This document shows positions 4,965-11,872 of a stretch of DNA of 21,495 nucleotides, piece after piece. This stretch comes from a virus. The DNA lies in IMG/VR virus record IMGVR_UViG_3300035698_005244, positions 1 through 21,495 of that record. One strand, given 5' to 3'. Below the pieces are notes generated by a model. That model made no database searches. It was not told the origin of the DNA and worked only from the letters and a program-made list of their open reading frames with translations. Numbering within the stretch: the stretch's first letter is position 1; each line of letters starts with the position of its first letter. The position numbers were made by a program, and so were the translations under genes.

Positions 4965-5312
4965 ATGGGTATTGGAGCGGCTATTGTGGCGGGTTTGGCT
5001 TCTATCGGGGGTGGTTCGGCTGTGGCGGGTGGTATTACAGCTGCTAGTGCGGCGGCTGCTGTTGGTGGCTCGATTGCAACTGCAAGTGCTGCTAATAGAG
5101 CGAGTAAAAGGCAAAGTGGTATTGCGGAGGGCGCAAGGTTAGACGCAATACAAAACGCTATTAAGGCTCAGGAGGCCACTGACTCAATTAAGGAAGAAAA
5201 AGCTGACATAAAGAAGAAGCGTCTGAGCTTATTCAATACTGAGGGTGGAATCCAAGGCGAGGAATTACAGACTGGACAGGTTGGAAAAAGAAACACATTG
5301 TTAGGTAATTAG
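4965..5312 (+). CDS. Small Gly/Ala-rich probable virion protein, 115 aa
   Basis: Residues 1-43 are almost entirely Gly, Ala, Ser, Ile and Val (GIGAAIVAGLASIGGGSAVA onwards), a flexible hydrophobic segment that could insert in or fuse with membranes. Residues ~44-85 form a charged helix (SKRQSGIAEGARLDAIQNA, EEKADIKKKRLSLF), and the tail is polar (QTGQVGKRNTLLGN). Proteins of this build occur between terminase and portal or among ejection proteins in podoviruses. The N-terminus is similar in style to the gp14-like protein at 14312-14827. A minor virion or ejection role is inference. TAGGTA precedes the ATG; the portal gene starts 1 base after its stop. Confidence 0.7.
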   Translation: MGIGAAIVAGLASIGGGSAVAGGITAASAAAAVGGSIATASAANRASKRQSGIAEGARLDAIQNAIKAQEATDSIKEEKADIKKKRLSLFNTEGGIQGEELQTGQVGKRNTLLGN

Positions 5313-5313
5313 T

Positions 5314-7119
5314 ATGGACAATCAATCAGACAAAAGAAACATTCAAGAGCTATGGTCTGGCTTGAAAGAAAACGGCGAGCGCTATAGACCTATATGGGAT
5401 GACATTTCCAAATACACAGGGATAACGGTAGAGCCTGATTATATGTGGCATAACAAAGGCGCAAAAGACCATGAGCTTGATGAATTTGTTGACGATCCTA
5501 CTAGTGCCATTAGTGTCAATCAATCTGGTGACTATCTTATTGGTATTATGTGGGGTTCTGGGCAAAAGGTATTTGATATTGTTCCTTCACGCTATGTTCT
5601 TGAGCTTGAAGATCAGGCTGTTATTGCTGATTGGTATAGTTTCTGCACAGATCAAACGCTATACCATATGAATCATGGTGATGGTGGCTTACATACGGCT
5701 TTGCGTCCATACGCTTATGATCAAATGAGTTTCGGCACTTCTGGCCTTGGTTGCTTCCCTAATAATGATTTTAAAGAAAAGCTAGCTGATAACGCTCTAA
5801 TATTCAGTAACTATGGAATTGACAACACAAGGATAGACGAAGGAAAGAGCGGTGTTCCTGATATCGTAGGTTGCACTTACCATTGGAAGGTAAATAGAAT
5901 TATAGCAGAATTTGCTACCGTTGGTGGTGTTATTGATGGTACACTGTTGGAGAAGCTACCGAAGTCTATCAAGAAAGCATATGAAGCTGGAAAACTCAAC
6001 GAAGAATTTGATATAGTGTGCCTAATCTTTCCGCGTTCTGATTTCGATCCTAAGTTGAAAGGCAAAAGATCGGCTAAGTATCGTGGTGTTTGGTTTATGG
6101 ATAGGGCAAATGAAAATAGTATCTTCTACGAAGAAGATTTCAAAGAAAAACCAATAGCGATAACTAGGCAGATCAAGGTTAGGGGGGAAGTCTATGGACG
6201 ATCTTCTGGCACTATCCTTATTAGCTCAATTCGTGCTGTCAATTTTCTGGTTGGGACTGTCATTGAGATACTCGAAAAAATGTCTCGTCCTTCTCTTGGT
6301 ATGTTTAATAACGCTATATTCGGTGATTCTGTTCTTGATACGTCTGCTGACGGAATAACGATATTTAATAGTGCTATGGCTGGTAATGCTAAAACTCCTA
6401 TGTTCCCTATACATGATGTAGGTGATCCAAGTGGCATTATTAATTTTCTGGTTCCTTATTTGAATGATAAGATAACCACAGCTTTTAAGGTTGATGCTTT
6501 ACTTGATTTCAATAACTCAAAAGATATGACGGCCACGGAAAGCTTGCAGCGCTTTGCTATACGCGGCAAATCTATTTCTGGAATGTTACAGCAGCAAAAG
6601 GTTGAAGGCTTAGAGCCTCTATGCAAGCGGGCTATATCTGTTCTTCTTGATATGGGTGAGTTGGGAGTAGATCCTAGTATTGATGAAGAAAGAGCAGAGT
6701 CTTTACGCTCTAGGGGTAAGAGTGAGCGTGTTATTCCTCAAGCTGTACTTGATGTTATGGAAAGTGGCCGCCCTTGGTTTGAATTAAAGTTCAACAATGA
6801 GATGGAAAAGCTAATGCGTACTGAGGCAGTTCAAAACCTGCTACAAATATTACAAGCTATTACTGCTATAGCTGCTCTTTATCCAGAGATCATACAAGGC
6901 GTTAACTGGTATAAATTACTAAAAGATATCAATGATAACCTTGATTACAATAACCAAATACTAATGAGTGAAGTTGCGTTCAAGGAGCAAGTAGCACAAG
7001 CCGCACAAGCTAGGGCTGCCGCTATGCAAATGCAAGCAGGCCAAGTTAATGCTGCAACGCAAAAGGATTCTGCACAAGCAAACAAAACACAAAGAGAGGC
7101 TGAGAATGTCGGAGTCTAA
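5314..7119 (+). CDS. Portal (head-tail connector) protein
   Basis: 601 aa, in the size range of podovirus head-tail connector proteins (T7 gp8 / Bbp21-like). The N-terminus has the typical LWSGLKENGERYRPIWDDISKY, followed by NQSGDYLIGIMWG and PSRYVLELEDQAVIADWYSF. The middle shows YGRSSGTILISSIRAVNFLV (the connector 'YGRGP..A..D...LN' region), DLLDFNN-like VDALLDFNNSKDMTATESLQRF and a helical core. The C-terminal ~45 residues are Ala/Gln-rich coiled coil, expected to line the portal barrel. Twelve subunits form the DNA channel at one capsid vertex, bind TerL during packaging and later the tail adaptor. Positioned directly after terminase as usual; its 3' end overlaps the next gene by 14 bases. 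Confidence 0.9.
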   Translation: MDNQSDKRNIQELWSGLKENGERYRPIWDDISKYTGITVEPDYMWHNKGAKDHELDEFVDDPTSAISVNQSGDYLIGIMWGSGQKVFDIVPSRYVLELEDQAVIADWYSFCTDQTLYHMNHGDGGLHTALRPYAYDQMSFGTSGLGCFPNNDFKEKLADNALIFSNYGIDNTRIDEGKSGVPDIVGCTYHWKVNRIIAEFATVGGVIDGTLLEKLPKSIKKAYEAGKLNEEFDIVCLIFPRSDFDPKLKGKRSAKYRGVWFMDRANENSIFYEEDFKEKPIAITRQIKVRGEVYGRSSGTILISSIRAVNFLVGTVIEILEKMSRPSLGMFNNAIFGDSVLDTSADGITIFNSAMAGNAKTPMFPIHDVGDPSGIINFLVPYLNDKITTAFKVDALLDFNNSKDMTATESLQRFAIRGKSISGMLQQQKVEGLEPLCKRAISVLLDMGELGVDPSIDEERAESLRSRGKSERVIPQAVLDVMESGRPWFELKFNNEMEKLMRTEAVQNLLQILQAITAIAALYPEIIQGVNWYKLLKDINDNLDYNNQILMSEVAFKEQVAQAAQARAAAMQMQAGQVNAATQKDSAQANKTQREAENVGV

Positions 7120-7426
7120 TTTTAGCAACCCTCTGTATAGTAATGATTCAATAGATAAAATTAAAAAGAATAGGGAGAAGTCTGCTAGTGACAGATTGAA
7201 GCTTAAAGAAGAGGAAGAACAGTACGCACTTTCAATAAATAGACTCTTCTCTTCGGAGGATGGTTTGTTTTTTCTTAATAAGATGAAAAGAGCTTGCGGA
7301 ATCAATTTGTTTGACAATGAGTTAAATCCAGCTAAGTTGGTAGAGGATAGGGGACGTGCTTCAGTTTGGCATAAGTTAATCCGCGATCATATAGATGTTG
7401 AAATTCTTAGAAAAACGGAACAATAA
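7106..7426 (+). CDS. Bbp19-like phage protein
   Basis: 106 aa from ATG 7106; AGAGAGG lies ~7 bases upstream, inside the portal gene, and the two genes overlap by 14 bases. A longer in-frame start at 7049 would bury 71 bases in the portal gene and has no such SD. Residues ~46-95 (NRLFSSEDGLFFLNKMKRAC, then EDRGRASVWHKLIRDHI) match the pattern of the Bbp19-like domain: a helix, a loop, and a charged 'GR..V...L' helix. The domain is found in small proteins next to portal and scaffold genes of BPP-1-type phages. The N-terminal ~45 residues are a charged coiled coil (SIDKIKKNREKSASDRLKLK). Precise function unknown; location implies head assembly. Confidence 0.7.
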   Translation: MSESNFSNPLYSNDSIDKIKKNREKSASDRLKLKEEEEQYALSINRLFSSEDGLFFLNKMKRACGINLFDNELNPAKLVEDRGRASVWHKLIRDHIDVEILRKTEQ

Positions 7427-7428
7427 CC

Positions 7429-7662
7429 ATGGCAAAGGAACAAGCACCTGTTGTTATAATTAGCGACACAGAGGAAGGCAGATTTCGCCCTAAGGATAAA
7501 ATTTTGACGACAAAAGATAAAGCTCTGCATGATGACATTAAGGAATCCGCTAGACGGCTAGAGTCTCTAATCAACCAAACGGGTGCTGGTCGTTATAACT
7601 CATTAGCTATGACATCTCTTGAGGAATCAGTTATGTGGGCAGTAAAGCAACTTACAATGTAA
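7429..7662 (+). CDS. Acb2/Tad1-like (anti-CBASS sponge family) small protein
   Basis: 77 aa. After a short N-terminal tail comes FRPKDKILTTKDKALHDDIK (19-38), a first helix ESARRLESLI (39-48), a loop NQTGAGRY (49-56) and the conserved final helix LAMTSLEESVMWAVKQLT (59-76). This helix-loop-helix, with a 'GR..aLA.T.LEEavMWA.k.l' ending, is what I know from the Acb2/Tad1 hairpin-domain family. Characterised members bind cyclic di- or trinucleotides made by CBASS or gcADPR made by Thoeris, and so block host abortive defence. Whether this member binds a nucleotide cannot be read from sequence. It lies 2 bases after the Bbp19-like gene and 14 before the scaffold gene, so it is expressed with head genes. 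The alternative is a structural accessory using the same fold. Confidence 0.72.
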   Translation: MAKEQAPVVIISDTEEGRFRPKDKILTTKDKALHDDIKESARRLESLINQTGAGRYNSLAMTSLEESVMWAVKQLTM

Positions 7663-7676
7663 TAAAGGATTAAATA

Positions 7677-8582
7677 ATGCCCACTGATACTGTAGAAGAT
7701 AGTGGCGCTCCTGTTGAGACTCAAGTAGAGACTCCAGTTGAGGCCAACACCGAGGCGGCTGAAACACCAGCGGAAGCTCCTGTTGAAACACCAGCGGAAG
7801 CTCCAGCAGAAGCCCCCAAGGAAGAAACTACACCAGAAGAAGCGCCTAAGAGTGAATTTAAAATACCAGAACAATATAAAAACTCTCCTTGGGCTGCTAA
7901 AGTAGAGGTTGAATCCGACCTATATAAGCAACTAGATAATCTATCTTTGATGGTTGGTAAAAAACACGCTTACCCTTCGGAAGATTCCACATCAGAACAA
8001 TTATCAGAATACTATTCGGGATTACGCCCTGATAGCGCGGAGGCTTATAACTTTGGTGAGGATCATCCACATCCTGAGCAAGCAAAGGAATTCGGTGATA
8101 TGTTGTTTAATTCCAACATCTCCAAACACCAAGCAGAGCCACTTATTAAAGCTTATCAAGAATATGAGGCGCGTATTATAGCAAACTGCACAAGCGCAGA
8201 AGGCCACGAAGCTGTTATGACTGAGAAGTTCGGCAAGGGCTATGATGCTATCGTTGTTAATGTTGAAAACTGCCTTAAAAAACACACCACACAAGCTTCT
8301 CAAGAAATGTTAAGCAAAATGCCTAATGATTATCTAGGCGCTGTGTATGAGTACACAAATAACATGATGAAGGCTTACGGCGTTAATGAAGGCGGCGACA
8401 CTCTCCATTCAGGCAAAGGTGGCGCTAATCCTGTATCTCAAACCTTTGAGCAAAAGAAAGCGAGTATAACTGCTGAACTCAACGAGCTTGTAAAGAACCC
8501 TTACCATACTCAAGCACAAAAAAACGAACTCCTAAACGCTAGGCAGGCTTTATTTGAAGAGCGCTATCCCAACAAAAAATAA
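7677..8582 (+). CDS. Scaffolding protein (predicted)
   Basis: 301 aa between portal-linked genes and the capsid gene, the classical place for a podovirus scaffold. Residues 1-58 are acidic, disordered Pro/Glu/Thr/Ala repeats (ETPVEANTEAAETPAEAPVE). The rest is largely helical: SPWAAKVEVESDLYKQLDNL, AKEFGDMLFNSNISKHQAEP (a 'gls..qA..l' motif common in phage scaffolds) and KASITAELNELVKNPYHTQA. A basic C-terminus, NARQALFEERYPNKK, would bind the inner capsid surface. Scaffold is expected to direct procapsid assembly and then leave. No protease motif is visible, consistent with T7-like assembly without a separate maturation protease. AAGGA precedes the ATG. Confidence 0.85.
   Translation: MPTDTVEDSGAPVETQVETPVEANTEAAETPAEAPVETPAEAPAEAPKEETTPEEAPKSEFKIPEQYKNSPWAAKVEVESDLYKQLDNLSLMVGKKHAYPSEDSTSEQLSEYYSGLRPDSAEAYNFGEDHPHPEQAKEFGDMLFNSNISKHQAEPLIKAYQEYEARIIANCTSAEGHEAVMTEKFGKGYDAIVVNVENCLKKHTTQASQEMLSKMPNDYLGAVYEYTNNMMKAYGVNEGGDTLHSGKGGANPVSQTFEQKKASITAELNELVKNPYHTQAQKNELLNARQALFEERYPNKK
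7760..7804 (+). repeat. 21-bp direct repeat in the scaffold gene
   Basis: TGAAACACCAGCGGAAGCTC plus C occurs at 7760-7780 and again at 7784-7804, a 24-bp period (8 codons). It encodes ETPAEAPV-type units in the disordered N-terminus. Neighbouring, more degraded units (AEAPAEAPKEE) suggest repeat expansion in frame. Confidence 0.85.
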
Positions 8583-8594
8583 GGAACATAAATT

Positions 8595-9440
8595 ATGTCA
8601 AGAAAGAAAAACCAAAACAACGTTACAGAAACAATGAGTATTGGCGGTGAAAAGCTTCCGTTTATTAACGATGACGGCGATGCGTTAATGACAAGAGCAG
8701 AGTTTGAGGCATCTAATAAAAAAAGCGAAGATGAAAAAATAGATAAAGATGGTGGTGATGATTTCTTTGAAGTTACTATTTCGGGTTCTTATTATGATTC
8801 CCGCAAGGAAATTATCGACTATGACGATGTGAAAGTTAAGATTCCAGCTTGCGATAAAGACGCAGTACAAATGCATGTTCAAGGTCGTTACGCTGTCGCT
8901 GCTATTAAATCTACGATTAAAGAAAACGGCGATCCTAAGTATCCACAAAGAATTGATAAAATAAGACAAGTGCATATAGATGATGTTGTTGAAACTAAAG
9001 GTAAGTACACTTTTGTCGGGCAGGATATTAGAAAATTAAGTTTAGACGAAATGCAAGATTTAGCTGTTCGTAAGGATCTGCGGTTTATCCCGCTTCCAAA
9101 GTCTGGCCTTGATAGGCGGGAAATGGCTACTAGGGTATATGTTGCGTTTTCTAGTAAGGTTCTTAATAGAGAAATTAAATACCAAGATGAAGCATTTAAT
9201 CTTTCTAAAGAGCCTGTTGTAATTGCTGATGGTCGCAAAAGAATTGAGGGAAGCTCTAAAATAACCAATGAAGAAATGATCGAAAAAGAGCAAACTAATA
9301 AATCTCAATATGGATCAAGAGACAATCCAAAAAACAGGTTTACTATTGAGGAATTAAAATCCATTGCTTCTGACAAAGGCATAGAGTACCCCGAAAACTT
9401 TGGGTTTGATGACCTTTACAGACGCTTATTTTCGGGCTAG
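8595..9440 (+). CDS. Unrecognised protein between scaffold and capsid genes, 281 aa
   Basis: A soluble 281-aa protein. Residues 1-57 are charged and likely disordered (SNKKSEDEKIDKDGGDD). Residues ~58-130 look beta-rich (FFEVTISGSYYDSRKEI, DVKVKIPACDKDAV). Residues ~140-205 contain TFVGQDIRKLSLDEMQDLAV and REMATRVYVAFSSKVLNREI. The last ~35 residues (RFTIEELKSIASDKGIEYP...DDLYRRLF) resemble a SAP/HeH-like helix-extended-loop-helix, known in other proteins for DNA or capsid-tip contacts. I cannot assign a family. AAGGAAC lies upstream and the gene is 12 bases after scaffold. It is the last gene before the terminator at 9465, so a virion or assembly role is likely. Confidence 0.75.
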   Translation: MSRKKNQNNVTETMSIGGEKLPFINDDGDALMTRAEFEASNKKSEDEKIDKDGGDDFFEVTISGSYYDSRKEIIDYDDVKVKIPACDKDAVQMHVQGRYAVAAIKSTIKENGDPKYPQRIDKIRQVHIDDVVETKGKYTFVGQDIRKLSLDEMQDLAVRKDLRFIPLPKSGLDRREMATRVYVAFSSKVLNREIKYQDEAFNLSKEPVVIADGRKRIEGSSKITNEEMIEKEQTNKSQYGSRDNPKNRFTIEELKSIASDKGIEYPENFGFDDLYRRLFSG

Positions 9441-9464
9441 TATAAACACACGCACCCACCAAGG

Positions 9465-9498
9465 AAAGGCCACCTCTTCGATTAGGTGGTCTTTTTTT
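9465..9498 (+). terminator. Rho-independent terminator before the capsid gene
   Basis: GGCCACCT (9468-9475) pairs with AGGTGGTC (9484-9491), an 8-bp stem with one G-U pair and an 8-nt loop. It is followed by seven T residues (9492-9498) and can be extended by the A's at 9465-9467. It lies 25 bases after the stop of the 281-aa gene and ends the packaging/scaffold transcription unit. Confidence 0.88.
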
Positions 9499-9500
9499 GT

Positions 9501-9528
9501 TTGTAAACGTAATTTTTTATGCAATAAT
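9501..9528 (+). promoter_or_regulatory. Possible sigma70-type promoter for the capsid module
   Basis: TTGTAA (9501-9506, 4 of 6 to -35), a 16-bp spacer, and AATAAT (9523-9528, 5 of 6 to -10), directly after a terminator and ~140 bases before the capsid start codon. The -35 overlaps TTGTAAAC (9501-9508), a 7-of-8 match to the GTGTAAAC boxes in the control region; this could be chance. The long untranslated leader up to 9667 contains no gene I can support. Confidence 0.45.
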
Positions 9529-9667
9529 GTATTTTATTGGATACGTGTTACTAATTTACGCCCCGATTTGCGGTTAAGCTGCCCAAAAATGCTAGAAGCC
9601 CTTACAAGGATACCTTCGATAAAACTAATAAAGCAAATCATATTCAATTTTTTTTGGAGCATTTAAA

Positions 9668-10594
9668 ATGTCCTCTACAATTTCACCAAATATTGACCAA
9701 GCTGCTCAACAAAATTTCCTAGATAGTTTCCATGAGTTAGCGCAACAAACAAAATCAAAGTTAGTTGCTACCAACGCGGTTAAGTATTTAACCTCTAAGG
9801 GTAAAACTAACAACATGGCTCGCATAGGCCGTATTGAGCTTACAGAAGTTGATTCTCGCAACCCTGATAAGCAGTATGGTGATTACAGTGTTGATAACCG
9901 CCAGTTCAGCAAAAGACGCTTTACTAAAACAATCACGATTGATGCTAAACATGATATCAACGAATTAATTAAAGATCCTACATCTGATATCCTAGCTCAA
10001 CTTGACCATGCAAAAAATCGCGTTACTGACCGTATCGCAATTGCTGCTGCTGTCGGTGCTGTTTTGACTGGCGCTCCTGATGCCGCGCCAACCTCCACAT
10101 CTGCCGCTACTGATGGCGTTCTAACCATCTCTGGCACTGCTGGATTCACTTATGGTGTTGTAAAATCTATCACTCAAAACTTCATTAATAATGATGTTGA
10201 TTTCAGTGTATTCTCTGGTTCTACAATTTGTGTGACTGGTAAAGAAAACAGCGATCTTATGAGCGAAGTTGAGTTTATCAACAACGATTACATGAGAGGC
10301 ACGCCTGTTGCTTCTGGTATTATGGATAATGCTGGCACGTATCGCGTCCAGCTTTTTGCTGGTTCTGAAAACGGTGGCATTACTGTTAACAATCCGATCC
10401 TCCCAGAGGGAGCAAGTACACGTAGTTGTGTTGTTCTTGCACCTGGAAGTATCGCTATGTCCATGGAGCTTGATTCACTTGATGTTACTAAATCAACTTC
10501 AAAAGTAAATTCATACGATATCACGATTGATTTCTGGATTAATGCTATGCGTACAGAAGGTGTTCTTGTTCAAATTATCACTACTACGCTTTAG
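9668..10594 (+). CDS. Major capsid protein (Bbp17-like)
   Basis: 308 aa, similar in length to BPP-1-type capsid proteins (Phage_capsid_2-like). Typical features are an N-terminal helix with QQNFLDSFHELAQQTKSKL (14-32), YGDYSVDNRQFSKRRFTKTI (70-89), TSDILAQLDHAKNRVTDRIA followed by AAAVGAVLTGAP (105-137), and a C-terminal strand region with VNSYDITIDFWINAMRTEGV. It is expected to have the HK97 fold and form the icosahedral shell. The gene has its own long leader after a terminator and a clear GGAG 9 bases before the ATG, fitting high-level expression. It follows scaffold and precedes a decoration-type gene. No delta domain or N-terminal cleavage site is evident. Confidence 0.88.
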   Translation: MSSTISPNIDQAAQQNFLDSFHELAQQTKSKLVATNAVKYLTSKGKTNNMARIGRIELTEVDSRNPDKQYGDYSVDNRQFSKRRFTKTITIDAKHDINELIKDPTSDILAQLDHAKNRVTDRIAIAAAVGAVLTGAPDAAPTSTSAATDGVLTISGTAGFTYGVVKSITQNFINNDVDFSVFSGSTICVTGKENSDLMSEVEFINNDYMRGTPVASGIMDNAGTYRVQLFAGSENGGITVNNPILPEGASTRSCVVLAPGSIAMSMELDSLDVTKSTSKVNSYDITIDFWINAMRTEGVLVQIITTTL

Positions 10595-10662
10595 TGTGAA
10601 TTAATCACCAGCAACACCCTTTAATGCAAACATTAGTTAAATAACATATAGGAGTAAATACG

Positions 10663-11169
10663 ATGGCTACAGGTATCCGTTCAAATGGGTTTACAGAGTT
10701 TCCTAGAAACCCTGGTAACAGTGTTGGGAAGAAATTACTTTCTGTTCCTTACCAAAAAACTATTGCTACAGGCGCAGGCACGAATACTCTACATATTCTT
10801 GCTGGCCCTTTTGGCTTTGATAGTAAAATCGCCGAGATCGTTGGGGCAACACCAGCTCTTACCTCTGCTAATAATAACGATCTAGGTTTCTATAAGAAAG
10901 AACAAGATGGTACGTTTACAGCCATTGGAAGCGGTGATGAGCTTTGGGACGGTGTAAACCTGACCTCTGCTCTTTCTTATCGTGAGCTACTCGGAACTCT
11001 AAACACTGCACTGGATCGCGATAAGAATGTTGGTGGCATTTTGTCACTAAGTTCTGAAAGCGAGCCTACAGGTGGTACTTATTTGGGGCTTTTAATTCGC
11101 ACAGCCTCAACTGCTACCTCGGAAGTTCTAACTGTTAAAGTTATGATTGAAGAAGCCAATACTAAATAG
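10663..11169 (+). CDS. Probable capsid decoration/cement protein (Bbp16-like)
   Basis: 168 aa directly after the capsid gene and before a strong terminator, the usual place of a cement protein in BPP-1-type phages. It is predicted beta-rich, with no membrane segment: KLLSVPYQKTIATGAGTNTL, HILAGPFGFDSKIAEIVGA, then GGILSLSSESEPTGGTYLGL and a terminal strand TSEVLTVKVMIEEA. These small beta proteins bind the outside of the shell and stabilise it against DNA pressure. TAGGAG precedes the ATG by 9 bases. It is probably cotranscribed with the capsid gene; 68 bases separate the two. The Bbp16 link is by position and general pattern, not a strong motif. Confidence 0.65.
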   Translation: MATGIRSNGFTEFPRNPGNSVGKKLLSVPYQKTIATGAGTNTLHILAGPFGFDSKIAEIVGATPALTSANNNDLGFYKKEQDGTFTAIGSGDELWDGVNLTSALSYRELLGTLNTALDRDKNVGGILSLSSESEPTGGTYLGLLIRTASTATSEVLTVKVMIEEANTK

Positions 11170-11182
11170 CAGTAGTTTGGTA

Positions 11183-11219
11183 TAGTGTGGGGTGGTAAGG
11201 TTCACCCCACACTACTTTT
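11183..11219 (+). terminator. Strong rho-independent terminator after the capsid module
   Basis: A perfect 12-bp stem, TAGTGTGGGGTG (11183-11194) with CACCCCACACTA (11203-11214), an 8-nt loop and a following CTTTT. It starts 13 bases after the decoration gene and ends ~20 bases before the tail gene ATG. No promoter lies between hairpin and tail gene, so tail expression must come from read-through or from a start upstream of the hairpin. Confidence 0.88.
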
Positions 11220-11239
11220 ATTTACTTAGGGATGTTTAT

Positions 11240-11872
11240 ATGTCTATTACTTCTGCGGAAGGTATTTGCAATCTAGCTGTTAGTCAGTTAGGGAATTATG
11301 CAACAGTAAATAATATATCCACGCCTACAAATGATATTGAGCGTAGCTGCGCTCTATGGTATGACACTTGCAGGGAATTAACCCTAAAAATGATAATGCC
11401 AAACTTTGCACTAACAAGAATTGTCGTCGCAAAATCTAGCGAAGTTCCTGTCTTTGGGTATAAGTATTTCTATAGCTATCCCATTACAGCCCTAAAAGTT
11501 TTAGGTGTTGGTAATATTGAAGATAAAAGAAATGATTATAATATAGAGCGCACACCCAACGGCGTTAAGGCTATATCGCATGATACAGACTATACAACGG
11601 GTATGCCTATTAGGATTATTAGGGATATAACTGATATAAATAGTTGGTCTGTTGAATCTAAATTATTGCTATCTCAATTTATAGCGGCCTACACATCATT
11701 GCCTATTACTCAAGATGTGGCTAAATCTAATAAACTAATTTCCGAATTACCGACAACAATGTCGATTGCCTCTGGCTTGAACGCTCAGGAGAACAGGCCT
11801 ATAAGGATAAGTAATTCAAAATTTAAAGCCGCTCGCTCTAATAACAGCCCTAGTTTTTCGAGTAAAAAATAA
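11240..11872 (+). CDS. Tail tubular protein A-like head-tail adaptor (T7 gp11-like)
   Basis: 210 aa from ATG 11240, with TAGGGA upstream; an in-frame start at 11192 would lie inside the terminator hairpin and is rejected. The pattern is that of gp11-type adaptors: an N-terminal ICNLAVSQLGNYATV, ERSCALWYDTCRELTLKMIM followed by PNFAL (the 'alyd.aRd.~L...pWnFA' signature), then YSYPITALKVLGVGN, and a C-terminal helical region SVESKLLLSQFIAAYTSLPI. Twelve copies form a ring below the portal that binds the nozzle. It overlaps the nozzle gene by 1 base (TAATG), a common coupling arrangement for two proteins of one complex. Confidence 0.85.
   Translation: MSITSAEGICNLAVSQLGNYATVNNISTPTNDIERSCALWYDTCRELTLKMIMPNFALTRIVVAKSSEVPVFGYKYFYSYPITALKVLGVGNIEDKRNDYNIERTPNGVKAISHDTDYTTGMPIRIIRDITDINSWSVESKLLLSQFIAAYTSLPITQDVAKSNKLISELPTTMSIASGLNAQENRPIRISNSKFKAARSNNSPSFSSKK

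Noticed and set aside
9540-9660. tRNA or other structured RNA in the capsid leader
   Set aside because: No T-arm GTTCRA with flanking stems or acceptor pairing could be found; only short, weak inverted repeats.
9400-9666. 88-codon plus-strand frame across the first terminator
   Set aside because: It starts inside the 281-aa gene in another frame, crosses a terminator hairpin and has no SD; more likely leader sequence of the capsid gene.
10952-10959. GTGTAAAC inside the decoration gene
   Set aside because: It is a single copy in coding sequence, encoding part of DGVNL with no neighbouring boxes; about one chance hit to the 8-mer is expected in the window.
11192-11239. Upstream start for the tail adaptor gene
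   Set aside because: It lies inside the 12-bp terminator hairpin; ATG 11240 has TAGGGA upstream and gives the family-like N-terminus.
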